Shown here: in pieces, positions 6,829 through 16,071 of the stretch | Layout: each line of letters starts with the position of its first letter | Numbering within the stretch: the stretch's first letter is position 1 | Program-made: the position numbers and the translations under genes | Assembly (NCBI GenBank): GCA_964489245.1 | Contig: CAZAXU010000026.1 | Location: 1-29,269 of the forward strand | From: CAZAXU01 sp964489245 | Lineage (GTDB): Bacteria; Bacteroidota; Bacteroidia; Flavobacteriales; Flavobacteriaceae | Reading direction: 5' to 3' | DNA: 29,269 nucleotides | Notes under the pieces: generated by a model | What the model was told of the DNA's origin: nothing | The model's database searches: none | What the model saw: the letters and a program-made list of their open reading frames with translations, nothing else

Positions 6829-8631
6829 ATGAAAAATAAAATTTCAAAACTATTCTTTGCCTTTTTCATGTTGCTCTCTTTAAGTGTCTCGGCACAAAAG
6901 GAGGTAGCAGAAGCTGATAAACTGTATGACGGATATGAATATCTTAAAGCAAGAGACATTTATCTGAAAGTGGCAAACCGAGGCTATAAATCCGCATATT
7001 TATATAAAAAATTGGGAGATTCTTATTTCAAAACCGCAGAATACGGCGAAGCGGAAAAATGGTATAAAAAACTATTTGACCTAAACGAAAATGTCGAACC
7101 TGAATATTTATTCAGATATGCTCAAACTTTGAAAGCCGGAGGCAAAAGAGAAGAAGGAGACCAATATTTGCAAACCTACTATTCTCTTGTAAAGGATAGG
7201 TTTCGATATAATCAGATGAGGAAAAAATCTAATATTTTATATGACAATGAAATTCCTCTTGAATATAGCACCTATAAAATAGACAGTTTAAATATCGACA
7301 CAAAATTCTCTGATTTTGCTCCGACAATAGTAGATGACAATTTGGTTTTTGCCTCGGCAGGCTACCATCCTGTCGGTTATAAAGGTGAATGGCACAACGG
7401 ACAGCCCTATTTTGATTTATATATTGCCAAAATAGACAGCTTGGGCAATCTCGGAGAGCCCGAACCTTTAAATGGAGATATCAATACGGCATATCACGAA
7501 TCTTCTGCCACATTCACGGCAGACAGAAACACTATGTATTTTTCTCGTAACAACTTCTTTAAAGGCAGATTGCTCAACACCGATGATAAAAAGAACAATA
7601 AACTACAAATTTTTAGAGCGGAAAAAATCAATGGAGAATGGAAAACTATAGAAAGACTCCCTTTTAACAGTGAGGATTATACATTCACCCATCCATCTCT
7701 AAGTCCGGATGGAAAAAGATTATATTTTTCTTCCGATATGCCGGGATCTTTCGGTAGTTCTGATATTTGGTACGTAGAAATTTATGAAGATAATACTTAT
7801 AGCTATCCTCAGAATTTGGGCCCGAAAGTGAACACCACAGAAAGAGAGAACTTTCCTTTTGTCAGCGATGACGGCAATTTATATTTTGCATCTGACGGAC
7901 AATTGGGATATGGCGGTTTAGATATTTTTGTAGCAAAAATCGATAAAGACGGTATGATTGGCGATATTTTGAATCTGGGAAAACCAATCAACACAACTCA
8001 GGATGATTTTTCCTTTGCTTTTGATACGAAAAAAAAACAAGGATACTTTTCCTCCAGCAGAAATCTGGGAGCACAAAGAGACAATTTGTATTCTTTCAAA
8101 AAATCTGACGAAATCAAAGAAGGAGATGAAAAATATCCGTTGGCAAAAAAATTAGATTCAATCAATAGACTCACATCCGAACCCGACCGGGTTGATGTTG
8201 CAGACACCATCAAAGTCGGTATTCCCAAAGAAGAAAATATTGTCACGGGAGAAGATCTGGGAAAACTCTTGCAACTCAACCCTATTTATTTTGAATTTGA
8301 CAGATATGATATCGGACCCAGAGCTGCAATAGAACTCGAAAAAGTGATAACCGTACTCAATAAATATCCTAATCTTAAATTGGATATTCGTTCACATACG
8401 GATTCACGAGGACCTGACTCTTATAATATGAGGCTGTCAGACAATCGGGCAAAATCAACAATCGCCTATATTGTTGATAGCGGAATCGAGGCTTCCAGAA
8501 TTACAGGACGCGGATATGGTGAAAGCCAACTGGTCAATGGATGTGACGACGAAGTTCCTTGCTCGGAAGATGAGCATCAACTCAACAGAAGATCTGAATT
8601 TATCATTATAGGAACGCCGGGAGGAGAATAA
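6829..8631 (+). CDS. OmpA-family protein with TPR and PD40 propeller domains (PorE-like)
   Basis: The 600-residue envelope protein has four parts. A signal peptide ends near SVSAQ (residue ~22). TPR-like helices occupy about 25-130 (ADKLYDGYEYLKARDIY, YGEAEKWYKKLF). A PD40/WD40-like beta-propeller spans about 155-430 with repeated SPDGKRLYFSSD, SDDGNLYFASDG and GGLDIFVAKI strands. A C-terminal OmpA-like peptidoglycan-binding domain (about 484-595) has YFEFDRYDIG, HTDSRG, SDNRAKS and RRSEFII. This order matches PorE-type T9SS proteins that tie the secretion machinery to the cell wall. Its place directly after porP/sprF supports a role in the same surface-protein export unit. It ends the operon and is followed by a strong terminator. 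It may be a paralogue dedicated to this cargo rather than the core PorE. Confidence 0.88.
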   Translation: MKNKISKLFFAFFMLLSLSVSAQKEVAEADKLYDGYEYLKARDIYLKVANRGYKSAYLYKKLGDSYFKTAEYGEAEKWYKKLFDLNENVEPEYLFRYAQTLKAGGKREEGDQYLQTYYSLVKDRFRYNQMRKKSNILYDNEIPLEYSTYKIDSLNIDTKFSDFAPTIVDDNLVFASAGYHPVGYKGEWHNGQPYFDLYIAKIDSLGNLGEPEPLNGDINTAYHESSATFTADRNTMYFSRNNFFKGRLLNTDDKKNNKLQIFRAEKINGEWKTIERLPFNSEDYTFTHPSLSPDGKRLYFSSDMPGSFGSSDIWYVEIYEDNTYSYPQNLGPKVNTTERENFPFVSDDGNLYFASDGQLGYGGLDIFVAKIDKDGMIGDILNLGKPINTTQDDFSFAFDTKKKQGYFSSSRNLGAQRDNLYSFKKSDEIKEGDEKYPLAKKLDSINRLTSEPDRVDVADTIKVGIPKEENIVTGEDLGKLLQLNPIYFEFDRYDIGPRAAIELEKVITVLNKYPNLKLDIRSHTDSRGPDSYNMRLSDNRAKSTIAYIVDSGIEASRITGRGYGESQLVNGCDDEVPCSEDEHQLNRRSEFIIIGTPGGE

Positions 8632-8666
8632 TCCCGTTTTAGGCATAAATCCCGATGAAATTATTC

Positions 8667-8706
8667 AACCTTGGAAAGTCTTTAGAAACTCTCCAAGGTT
8701 TTTTTG
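8667..8706 (+). terminator. Rho-independent terminator of the T9SS operon
   Basis: AACCTTGGA (8667-8675) pairs with TCCAAGGTT (8692-8700). An inner AGT/ACT pairing extends the stem and a T tract follows (total T run 8699-8705). It lies 36 nt after the OmpA-family stop. Confidence 0.85.
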
Positions 8707-8797
8707 ATAAAAAATGAATATCTATCGGAACATGTAAAACAGCTAATATCCCAAAACGAAAAAAGATTTTAAACCACCGGCATATAATTGTAGTTTC

Positions 8798-9604
8798 TCA
8801 AACAACTATTTTCACCAACAGAAACCATAAAATAGGCATTGATTCTATCCAAAAAGCCGTGTAGTAAAATGAACGATGCTCATGTGATTTCATGGCAAAA
8901 TAAACAGACAATCCTATCATGCCCGGAGCAATCCATAATAAGTGATGACTAAAAACAAATTTGCTCAATATGAGTAAAATCAATCCAATGCCAAGATAAA
9001 TTATTTTCATTTTGCCTTGATAGCGTTGCGGAATGGTTTTCAAACTATGCGCATCAATCAATAAATCTCTCTGGTCAAATGCAAGCGTGAGCAACAGCAC
9101 ATACAACAAAACAAAAACAAATTTAAACAAAATAATATCTATCAAAAATTTCAATTGACCGAGGTCCGGAACCAAAACCGTCAGACCTGCCCAAACAAAA
9201 GCAACCGAAAATATTTTAAGCGTACCGTTATTTCTCAGTTTTGGAATTGGAGACAACCTGAAATCCAAATTATATAAAGCCGTGATAAGAAAAAAAGGCA
9301 AAAGCATCAGTTTTGTATTATTCTCCAGCCTGAAATAATAAACAAAACTCAGACCCGATGAAATAAGCAATAAAATAAAAATCAAATATTTATTCCTAAC
9401 CAAATATTTTTTGATAAAAAATCTATTTGACCCGAAACTAAACAATCTGATGAGATTATAAGAAGCTATTGTCGACAAAAAAACAAACGACAAATAAATA
9501 AAATCAGGATGATTATTCATGATAAGATAGAGAGAAACAACCGCCAATGCCACATGAATATTAAAAAGTATATAAAAATCAAATATTTTTCGGATTTGTT
9601 TCAT
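8798..9604 (-). CDS. UbiA-prenyltransferase-like integral membrane protein
   Basis: The 268-residue protein has eight or nine hydrophobic helices. A loop reading AFDQRDLLIDAHSLKTIPQ resembles the second Asp-rich motif of UbiA prenyltransferases (DxxxD followed by KTIP). At the place of the first motif (NDxxDxxxD) it has only SYNLIRLFSFGSNRF, with no aspartates. It is therefore either a divergent UbiA member or a relative without the classical activity. The open frame begins at a TTG (9607), but the ATG at 9604 directly follows and is the better start. It is divergent from the RsmB-type gene with a 39-nt spacer. Such a membrane protein beside an Fmu/Sun-type methyltransferase is, from memory, common in Flavobacteriia. 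Substrate unknown. Confidence 0.75.
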   Translation of the reverse strand: MKQIRKIFDFYILFNIHVALAVVSLYLIMNNHPDFIYLSFVFLSTIASYNLIRLFSFGSNRFFIKKYLVRNKYLIFILLLISSGLSFVYYFRLENNTKLMLLPFFLITALYNLDFRLSPIPKLRNNGTLKIFSVAFVWAGLTVLVPDLGQLKFLIDIILFKFVFVLLYVLLLTLAFDQRDLLIDAHSLKTIPQRYQGKMKIIYLGIGLILLILSKFVFSHHLLWIAPGMIGLSVYFAMKSHEHRSFYYTAFWIESMPILWFLLVKIVV

Positions 9605-9627
9605 CAAAAATCATAAATTTATCCCCA

Positions 9628-9660
9628 CAAATATACGCTTTTAATGAAATGGTATCCCAA
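9628..9660 (-). promoter_or_regulatory. Promoter for the UbiA-like gene
   Basis: On the minus strand TATATTTG lies at 9635-9628 and a TTG at 9660-9658, with a 22-nt spacer. It overlaps the first codons of the divergent methyltransferase gene. The leader would be about 20 nt. No equally good element is seen for the rightward gene. Confidence 0.5.
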
Positions 9661-10843
9661 CATCGCCCAAGCTGTTATTTCTGCACTCACAGACATATTC
9701 AACGATGAAAGACAAGCAGACAAAGTAATTTCTTTTTTGCTTAAATCTCAAAAAAAATGGGGTTCCAAAGACCGAAGATTTACAGCACAATTGCTCTATG
9801 ATGTCGTGCGTTGGAAGCGCCTTTATGAAACATTGGCAAATGATTCCATTTTGAGCAAATCGGGAAAATGGAAAATTATCGGCATCTGGAGCATTTTGCA
9901 CAAGCACCCCCTACCCGACTGGAAAGAATTTGAACCACTGAAAGAGATAGATTTCTTTAAAAAAACAAAACAAATTCAAGATGAGAAAATTATACAATCC
10001 ATTCCGGATTGGCTTCATGAGGCTGGCAAGAAAGAACTGGGAGCACAATGGCTTGATGAAATTTCAGCTCTAAACGCCGAAGCAGAAGTTGTGATTAGAA
10101 CAAACACCCTAAAAACAAACAAAACAAAACTACAACAAATCTTATCTTCTGAGAATATTGAATCCCACACCAAAAACGATTTTCCGGATGCTTTATTTAT
10201 AAAAGGACGAAAAAAACTCACCCATCTGAAAGCATACAGAAACGGATTATTTGAAATTCAAGATGCATCTTCTCAACTGGTTGCACCTTTTAGTTCGGCA
10301 AAACCGGGAATGACTGTCATAGATGCTTGTGCAGGTGCCGGAGGAAAAACACTTCATCTGGCTGCACAGATGAAAAACAAAGGAGAAATACTTGCCTATG
10401 ATATTTATCAACCGAAACTGGACGAACTTCAAAAAAGAGCGCAACGAAATGCGGTGAAAAGCATCAGAGAAGTCGCAGTAATCAGCGAAGAAATCATCAA
10501 AAAAAATCTGGACAAAGCGGATATTCTGCTGCTTGACGCACCCTGCAGCAGCATTGGCACATTACGCAGAAAACCGGATCTGAAATGGAAGCTCAATCCT
10601 GAAAGAATAAAACAAATCAATCTCACCCAAAAAAACATTATTCATGACTATGCCGGTATGGTTAAAAAAAACGGATTGCTTGTTTATGTTACTTGCTCTA
10701 TTTTCCCTTCTGAAAATCAAGAAATCGTTAAGAACTTCTTAAAACAAAATAAAAACTTTATCTTTGTGGCGGAAAAAACAATCCTGCCCTCTGAGTCCGG
10801 ACACGATGGATTCTATATGGCAAAACTTCAAAAAGCAAAGTAA
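9644..10843 (+). CDS. RsmB/NOP family class I SAM-dependent rRNA (cytosine-C5) methyltransferase
   Basis: Members methylate C5 of cytosine in rRNA using SAM. The bacterial RsmB (Fmu/Sun) acts on 16S rRNA. The 399-residue product has an N-terminal helical region and the SAM-binding motif I DACAGAGGKTLHLAA (about 226). Motif IV is LLLDAPCSSIGTLRRKPD with a conserved Cys (about 300), and motif VI is YVTCSIFPSENQ with the catalytic Cys (about 350). Both cysteines needed for the C5 mechanism are present. The closely packed downstream gene (5 nt) is a secreted nuclease with no obvious functional link. The exact RNA target cannot be told from sequence. Confidence 0.92.
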   Translation: MKWYPNIAQAVISALTDIFNDERQADKVISFLLKSQKKWGSKDRRFTAQLLYDVVRWKRLYETLANDSILSKSGKWKIIGIWSILHKHPLPDWKEFEPLKEIDFFKKTKQIQDEKIIQSIPDWLHEAGKKELGAQWLDEISALNAEAEVVIRTNTLKTNKTKLQQILSSENIESHTKNDFPDALFIKGRKKLTHLKAYRNGLFEIQDASSQLVAPFSSAKPGMTVIDACAGAGGKTLHLAAQMKNKGEILAYDIYQPKLDELQKRAQRNAVKSIREVAVISEEIIKKNLDKADILLLDAPCSSIGTLRRKPDLKWKLNPERIKQINLTQKNIIHDYAGMVKKNGLLVYVTCSIFPSENQEIVKNFLKQNKNFIFVAEKTILPSESGHDGFYMAKLQKAK

Positions 10844-10848
10844 AAAAA

Positions 10849-12699
10849 ATGAAAAAATATATCTCAATTGTTCTCATTCTGATTGGTCTGTCTGGTTATG
10901 CTCAAATTCCAAACGGATATTATGATGCTGCTCAAGGGCTGTCCGGTTATCAACTAAAAACCGCTTTAAAATCAATTATCAGCAACGGACATCAAGACCA
11001 TGGATATGATGCGTTATACACTGCATATCAAACCACGGATGTAGATAATTATTACGAGCACAACGGAACGGTTCTCGATATGTATTCTGAAAGACCTAAT
11101 GGCGCAGATGCCTATGAATATACTCATAATTCAAATCATTGCGGCACTTATCATCAAGAAGGAGATTGCTTCAACAGAGAACATATCATGCCACAGAGTG
11201 TTTTTCACCGTGCCAGACCGATGAGAACAGATGCACATTTTGTGGTTCCTACAGACGGATATGTGAACAACAGAAGAAGCAGCTATGCTTTCGGAGAGGT
11301 TTCCAGCCCTTCATGGACATCTTCAAACGGTTCCAAACTGGGCAGCAACACAACATCAGGCTATAACGGAACCGTGTTTGAACCTATTGATGAGTTTAAG
11401 GGAGACATTGCCAGAATGTTGTTCTATTTTGCCACCCGATATGAAAATCAAGTGGCGGGTTGGAACCATGCCATGCTCAACGGAACCAGCGATCAGGTTT
11501 ATGAAACGTGGTTCTTGGATATTCTCCTGCAATGGTGTGCAAACGACCCCGTGAGCCAAAGAGAAATCGACAGAAATAACGCTGTATATAATTATCAGCA
11601 CAACCGCAATCCTTTTATCGATCATCCCGAATGGGTTAATTTGATTTGGAACCCGACTCCTGACACTCAAGCGCCTACAACTCCCTCCAATCTGGTTGCT
11701 TCAAACATCACAGCCAACAGCGTAAATCTAAGCTGGAATGCCTCCAGTGATAATGTTGGAGTGATTGGCTACGATATTTATATGAATGGCAGCTTGAAAG
11801 GAACCTCTACTTCCACAAACTACAACGCCACAGGATTGACCCCTTCAACAAGCTATAGTTGCTATGTTGTTGCAAGAGATGCTGCCGCCAATGTATCTGC
11901 CCACAGCAATACTATAAACATAACCACTTTGGCAGGAGTTTCTTATATTCTTAATGAAAATTTTAACGACTGCAACAGCGTTGGAAATAATTTTACTGCC
12001 TATAACGAAGCCAGCAACAAAGATTGGACTTGTTCCAATCAATATGGATACAACAACACCGGATGTATGCAAATGAACGGTTATCAAGAAGATGTTTCCA
12101 GCAAAGATTGGTTAATCACAACAAATCCTATCCACTTTGACCAATATACCAATGAAAAACTTTCGGTCTATTTCAAATATAAATACGGTTCCACACCACT
12201 GGAGTTGCTTTACTCATCAAACTACAACGGCAGTGGAAATCCTGCAAACGCCACTTGGCATAGTGTTCCTAATATCACAATCAATGCACCTTCCGGATCC
12301 ACCGAAGGCACCCAAACCATAACCAATGCCAATATCAGCAGCATTAACGGCACGGCTTATTTGGCTTTTAAATACTACTCCAATGGCGATCCTACACGCT
12401 GGACCGTTGATAATTTCAGCATATCAGGAGACAATAGCTCAAATATCAATGACCCGATTAAAACAGCAATCAAAATTTATCCTAATCCCGGACATTTCGG
12501 ATTTATAAATATCAAATTTAACACTGATATCAAAATATTCAAGATACAATTATACACACTGGCAGGACAAAAACTTATGAATTTTCAAAAAATACAATCA
12601 GGACAAAGAATTAAATTGAAAGGTTTATCCAAAGGAATATATATGTTACATCTCTCCACAAATAAAGCCATTGTCATAAAAAAAATTATTGTAGAGTAG
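10849..12699 (+). CDS. Secreted endonuclease I with FnIII domain and T9SS type A sorting domain
   Basis: The 616-residue modular extracellular nuclease has a signal peptide at 1-19 (ending LSGYAQ). An endonuclease I domain spans about 20-265 with the signature NREHIMPQSVF (about residue 109) and conserved DAHFVVPTDGYVNNRRS and AFGEV. A fibronectin type III domain runs about 272-362 (NSVNLSWNASSD through NVSAHSNTINITT). A ~165-residue beta-rich region (YILNENFNDC to FSISGD) resembles choice-of-anchor/cleaved-adhesin modules. The C-terminal T9SS type A tail (about 540-616) has IKIYPNPG, LYTLAGQKL and GIYMLHL. It should be moved by Sec, then T9SS, and degrade external DNA or RNA for nutrients. 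It follows the methyltransferase gene by 5 nt, so read-through is likely. No clear terminator is seen after it. Confidence 0.93.
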   Translation: MKKYISIVLILIGLSGYAQIPNGYYDAAQGLSGYQLKTALKSIISNGHQDHGYDALYTAYQTTDVDNYYEHNGTVLDMYSERPNGADAYEYTHNSNHCGTYHQEGDCFNREHIMPQSVFHRARPMRTDAHFVVPTDGYVNNRRSSYAFGEVSSPSWTSSNGSKLGSNTTSGYNGTVFEPIDEFKGDIARMLFYFATRYENQVAGWNHAMLNGTSDQVYETWFLDILLQWCANDPVSQREIDRNNAVYNYQHNRNPFIDHPEWVNLIWNPTPDTQAPTTPSNLVASNITANSVNLSWNASSDNVGVIGYDIYMNGSLKGTSTSTNYNATGLTPSTSYSCYVVARDAAANVSAHSNTINITTLAGVSYILNENFNDCNSVGNNFTAYNEASNKDWTCSNQYGYNNTGCMQMNGYQEDVSSKDWLITTNPIHFDQYTNEKLSVYFKYKYGSTPLELLYSSNYNGSGNPANATWHSVPNITINAPSGSTEGTQTITNANISSINGTAYLAFKYYSNGDPTRWTVDNFSISGDNSSNINDPIKTAIKIYPNPGHFGFINIKFNTDIKIFKIQLYTLAGQKLMNFQKIQSGQRIKLKGLSKGIYMLHLSTNKAIVIKKIIVE

Positions 12700-12919
12700 T
12701 CAATTATAACAAAGCTTTATACACTTTTAAGCCTGCCAAAACATAGAAAAACAATAGTCTGCCCATAAAGCAAACTCTTTAAATCGTCTAAGAAGGTTTT
12801 TGTATTATTTACGAATATATTAAATTAATTGTCTTATCCGTAATAATCATTAGCATCCTATGTTCATAATTTTTTTTTTCAATTAAATTGTTTATTTTGC
12901 TCCGTAAAATAACTCAACT
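12700..12919. other. 220-bp intergenic region, little visible structure
   Basis: No ORF, tRNA or stable hairpin with a T tract is apparent. A near-consensus -7 element (TTATTTTG, 12892-12899) lies 20 nt before the acyl-CoA ligase start and is the best promoter candidate. No good -33 TTG is found at proper spacing. Confidence 0.5.
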
Positions 12920-14689
12920 ATGGAAATAACAAGACTTTTTGATTTTGTGAAATACGAATTGGATCATTTGCCCAGAAAAGATGCTTTGGTGACCAAGGTA
13001 AACGGAGAATGGAAAAAAACTTCAACCCAAGAATTTTATGACCAAGTCAACCAGTTTAGTAGAGGGCTGTTAAAAATCGGCATTCAACCGAATGACAAAA
13101 TCGCTATCATTTCGCATAACAACCAAACCAAATGGAACATCACGGATTTAGGAATTTTGCAAGTAGGCGCCCAGGATGTTCCCATGTATCCCACCATTTC
13201 TGAAGATGACTATAAGTATATTTTCAATCACGCTGAAATATCCACGGTCTTTGTTTCCAACCAAGAAATTTATGACAAAGTAAAACACATCCAAGCAGAA
13301 GTTCCTAGTCTCAAAAAGGTATATTCTTTTGACCCGATTGACGGAGTAAAAAACTGGGATGAAATCATGCAATTGGGAGAGGATAACAGCAATCAAGACG
13401 AACTGGACAAACGCAAAGCAAAAGTGAATAAAGACGATCTGGCAACAATCATTTACACATCCGGCACCACCGGAAAACCTAAGGGAGTGATGCTCACACA
13501 TTATAACATCGTATCAACCGTATTATCTGCCAGCAAAAGAGTCCCTAAGCTACCTGATGACGGCAGGATTATCAGCTTCTTACCTTCTTGTCATATTTTT
13601 GAAAGAATGATTCATTATTTATATTATTTCAGAGGGTTCGGCATTTATTTTGCAGAAGGAATCGAACAAATCGGAGACAATATCAGAGAAGTGAAACCAC
13701 ATCTGTTTACAGCTGTTCCCAGACTGATTGAAAAAGTATATGACAAAATCATTGCAAAAGGTCAAGAACTAAGCGGTATTAAAAAAGCCTTATTCTTTTG
13801 GGCGGTAAGCGTAGGAGAAAAATTTGATTTCACCACCGAGCACAAATTTCCTTATAGTCTCAAACTGAAAATTGCCAGGAAATTAATTTTCAGCAAATGG
13901 AGGGAAGCTCTCGGAGGAGAAATTATGTATCTTGTCTCGGGTAGCGCTCCTCTGCAACCCAGATTGCAACGCGTGTTTAATGCGGCAACATTATTTGTGC
14001 TGGAAGGCTACGGAATGACAGAAAATTCAGGCGTGATTTCAGTGAATTCTCCAAATGATGAATGGAAGATAGGAACCGTCGGAAAGCCTATTGACATTGT
14101 GGATGTAAAAATTGCCGAAGACGGAGAAATCTTGGTCAAAGGTCCAAACATGCTGATTAGATATTATAAAGATCCTGAGAAAACCAAAGAATCATTCACC
14201 GGAGATTATTTCCATACCGGAGATATTGGGGAGCTGGACAAAGATGGCGTATTAAAAATCACCGATCGTAAAAAAGACATGTTCAAAACTTCCGGAGGAA
14301 AATATGTCACCCCGCAGCTTTTAGAAAATGCCATGAAACAATCTCCTTTCATCGAGCAGATTATGGTTGTCGGTGACGGAAGAAAACTCGTTGCGGCATT
14401 TATTCAACCGGCATTTGAATTTGTAAGAGAATGGGCAAAAAGACATCATGTAGAATTAGGAGCAACCACCGCAAACGTATCAAATAATCCAAAGGTTAAA
14501 GACAGAATTATGCAAGAAGTCGAAAAATATAACGCATCCTTCGGAAAATGGGAAAAAATCAAATTGATTGAACTCACTCCGGATGAATGGACTGTTGACG
14601 GAGGGCACCTTACGCCTACCATGAAAGTCAAAAGAAAAGAAATCAAAAAAATGTATGCACATCTATGTGATAAAATCTATTTGGACTAA
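12920..14689 (+). CDS. Long-chain fatty acid-CoA ligase (AMP-forming)
   Basis: The enzyme activates fatty acids with ATP and CoA for beta-oxidation or lipid recycling. The 589-residue product carries the AMP-binding signature IIYTSGTTGKPKGVMLTH (about 177-194), the A5 motif GYGMTENSG (about 362), the YFHTGDIG motif with its ribose-binding Asp, the hinge ITDRKKDMFKTSGGKY, and a C-terminal lysine region PTMKVKRKEIKK (about 565). The size is typical of the bacterial long-chain acyl-CoA synthetases with the longer C-terminal domain. It stands alone between a 220-bp spacer and a strong terminator, so it is probably monocistronic. Chain-length preference cannot be read from sequence. Confidence 0.93.
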   Translation: MEITRLFDFVKYELDHLPRKDALVTKVNGEWKKTSTQEFYDQVNQFSRGLLKIGIQPNDKIAIISHNNQTKWNITDLGILQVGAQDVPMYPTISEDDYKYIFNHAEISTVFVSNQEIYDKVKHIQAEVPSLKKVYSFDPIDGVKNWDEIMQLGEDNSNQDELDKRKAKVNKDDLATIIYTSGTTGKPKGVMLTHYNIVSTVLSASKRVPKLPDDGRIISFLPSCHIFERMIHYLYYFRGFGIYFAEGIEQIGDNIREVKPHLFTAVPRLIEKVYDKIIAKGQELSGIKKALFFWAVSVGEKFDFTTEHKFPYSLKLKIARKLIFSKWREALGGEIMYLVSGSAPLQPRLQRVFNAATLFVLEGYGMTENSGVISVNSPNDEWKIGTVGKPIDIVDVKIAEDGEILVKGPNMLIRYYKDPEKTKESFTGDYFHTGDIGELDKDGVLKITDRKKDMFKTSGGKYVTPQLLENAMKQSPFIEQIMVVGDGRKLVAAFIQPAFEFVREWAKRHHVELGATTANVSNNPKVKDRIMQEVEKYNASFGKWEKIKLIELTPDEWTVDGGHLTPTMKVKRKEIKKMYAHLCDKIYLD

Positions 14690-14715
14690 ACAACCTAAAA
14701 ATCAGTATCAAACAT

Positions 14716-14750
14716 AAAAAAATCTCTTGAAATTTTCAAGAGATTTTTTT
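14716..14750 (+). terminator. Strong (probably bidirectional) terminator
   Basis: A near-perfect palindrome of two 17-nt arms (14716-14732 and 14734-14750) is centred on CTTGAAA/TTTCAAG. It has an A run on the left and a seven-T run on the right. It lies 26 nt after the ligase stop. Confidence 0.88.
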
Positions 14751-14781
14751 ATAACTCTGTTAATAACTTATTAAGCTTCTA

Positions 14782-14813
14782 TTGATTTCATTACAATTTA
14801 GTTTCTAAATTTG
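14782..14813 (+). promoter_or_regulatory. Promoter for the TPR-DUF368-aroE operon
   Basis: TTG (14782-14784), a 21-nt spacer, and TAAATTTG (14806-14813), an exact match to the Bacteroidota -33/-7 pattern. The leader to the ATG at 14833 is about 15-17 nt. Confidence 0.7.
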
Positions 14814-14832
14814 TGAGCAAAACAACACCATA

Positions 14833-16068
14833 ATGGATTATAGCAACAGAAATGAAGATGTGACCAAGAAATTTGAAGAAATGCTAAAAACCAATAAAAG
14901 CTACTTTTTTGATGTTCAAGAATTTCTTGATATCATAGATGAATACATCAGTCTTGCAAATTATAGTCTTGCACAAAAAGCCATTGAATTGGCGTTGGAA
15001 CAATATCAACAAAACACCGATATTTTACTCTACAAAGCAGAACTCTTTTCCTTACAAGACCAATTGGAAAAAGCAGAAGAAATCATTTCTTATTTAAAAA
15101 AAATTGAGCCGACAAGAGCAGAAATCCCTTTGTTGGAGGCTGAGATTTATTCCAGACAAGACAGACACGGCAAAGCCGTTAAATCTCTTGAAATTGCTTT
15201 GAACATTTCACCGGATAAGGCTGATGTTTATGAACTGTTGACTGTGGAATATCTCTATCTGAGCAATTATCACAAGGCATTGGATGCTGCACAAAAATGT
15301 CTGTCACACGATCCTGCAAATCAAACTGCGCTGTATAATGTTGTGACCTGCTTTGATATGCTTAATCAAACAGACAAAGCCATTAACTTTCTAGAAAAAC
15401 ATGTTGACAAATATGCCTTTGACGAAATTGCTTGGAATCTTCTTGCCAAACAGTATATTGAAAAAAAAGACTATACAAAAGCCTTGAAAGCTATAGATTT
15501 TGCCATTGCCATAGACGATAAATTTTTGAGTGCCTATTTTGACAAAGCCTATGCTTATGAAATGCTGAAAAAATATGACAAAGCAATTGAATTCTATCAA
15601 TTGACTTTGAGCATCAGTGAACCCTCTGCATTTGTTTTCTACAATATCGGAGAAAACTATAAAAAACTAAAAGCATATGAGAAAGCCGAAAGCTGTTTTC
15701 TAAAAGCCATCAAAGAAGACCCCGCACACTATAAATCCTGGCTGAAAATTGTTCAAATCAAACTGGACCAGAACCATATTGAAGAAGCACTGAACTACAA
15801 CATAAAAGCCCTTGACATTATCAATAATCAGGATTTGTATGAATCTCTCGCAAAAATTTATATCCTGAAAAAACAAAGTTCCGATGCAATCTCAGCGCTG
15901 GAAATGAGTTTGAAGCTAGGTCCGGCAAAACTGCCCACATTTCTTCAATTATCAGATTTATATAAACAGGAAAATCAAACTGAAAAACGCAGAAAAATCT
16001 TGCTCGAAGCCAAGAAACAATTTCCCGACTCGGGAGAAATCAAAAAACGAATGTTGAACAAAGAATAG
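14833..16068 (+). CDS. Tetratricopeptide repeat protein
   Basis: The 411-residue protein is built almost wholly of TPR helices from about residue 35 to 400. Examples are YSLAQKAIELALEQY, YHKALDAAQKCLSHDP, YTKALKAIDFAIAIDDKF, YDKAIEFYQLTLSI and YEKAESCFLKAIKEDP. No signal peptide or membrane helix is seen, so it is probably cytoplasmic. It most likely acts as a protein-interaction scaffold; no partner can be named. It is the first gene of a tight run: the DUF368 gene starts 3 nt after its stop and aroE overlaps the latter. The order TPR-DUF368-aroE-DUF349 appears, from memory, conserved in Flavobacteriia, which suggests co-regulation but not a shared pathway. Confidence 0.85.
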   Translation: MDYSNRNEDVTKKFEEMLKTNKSYFFDVQEFLDIIDEYISLANYSLAQKAIELALEQYQQNTDILLYKAELFSLQDQLEKAEEIISYLKKIEPTRAEIPLLEAEIYSRQDRHGKAVKSLEIALNISPDKADVYELLTVEYLYLSNYHKALDAAQKCLSHDPANQTALYNVVTCFDMLNQTDKAINFLEKHVDKYAFDEIAWNLLAKQYIEKKDYTKALKAIDFAIAIDDKFLSAYFDKAYAYEMLKKYDKAIEFYQLTLSISEPSAFVFYNIGENYKKLKAYEKAESCFLKAIKEDPAHYKSWLKIVQIKLDQNHIEEALNYNIKALDIINNQDLYESLAKIYILKKQSSDAISALEMSLKLGPAKLPTFLQLSDLYKQENQTEKRRKILLEAKKQFPDSGEIKKRMLNKE

Positions 16069-16071
16069 CTC

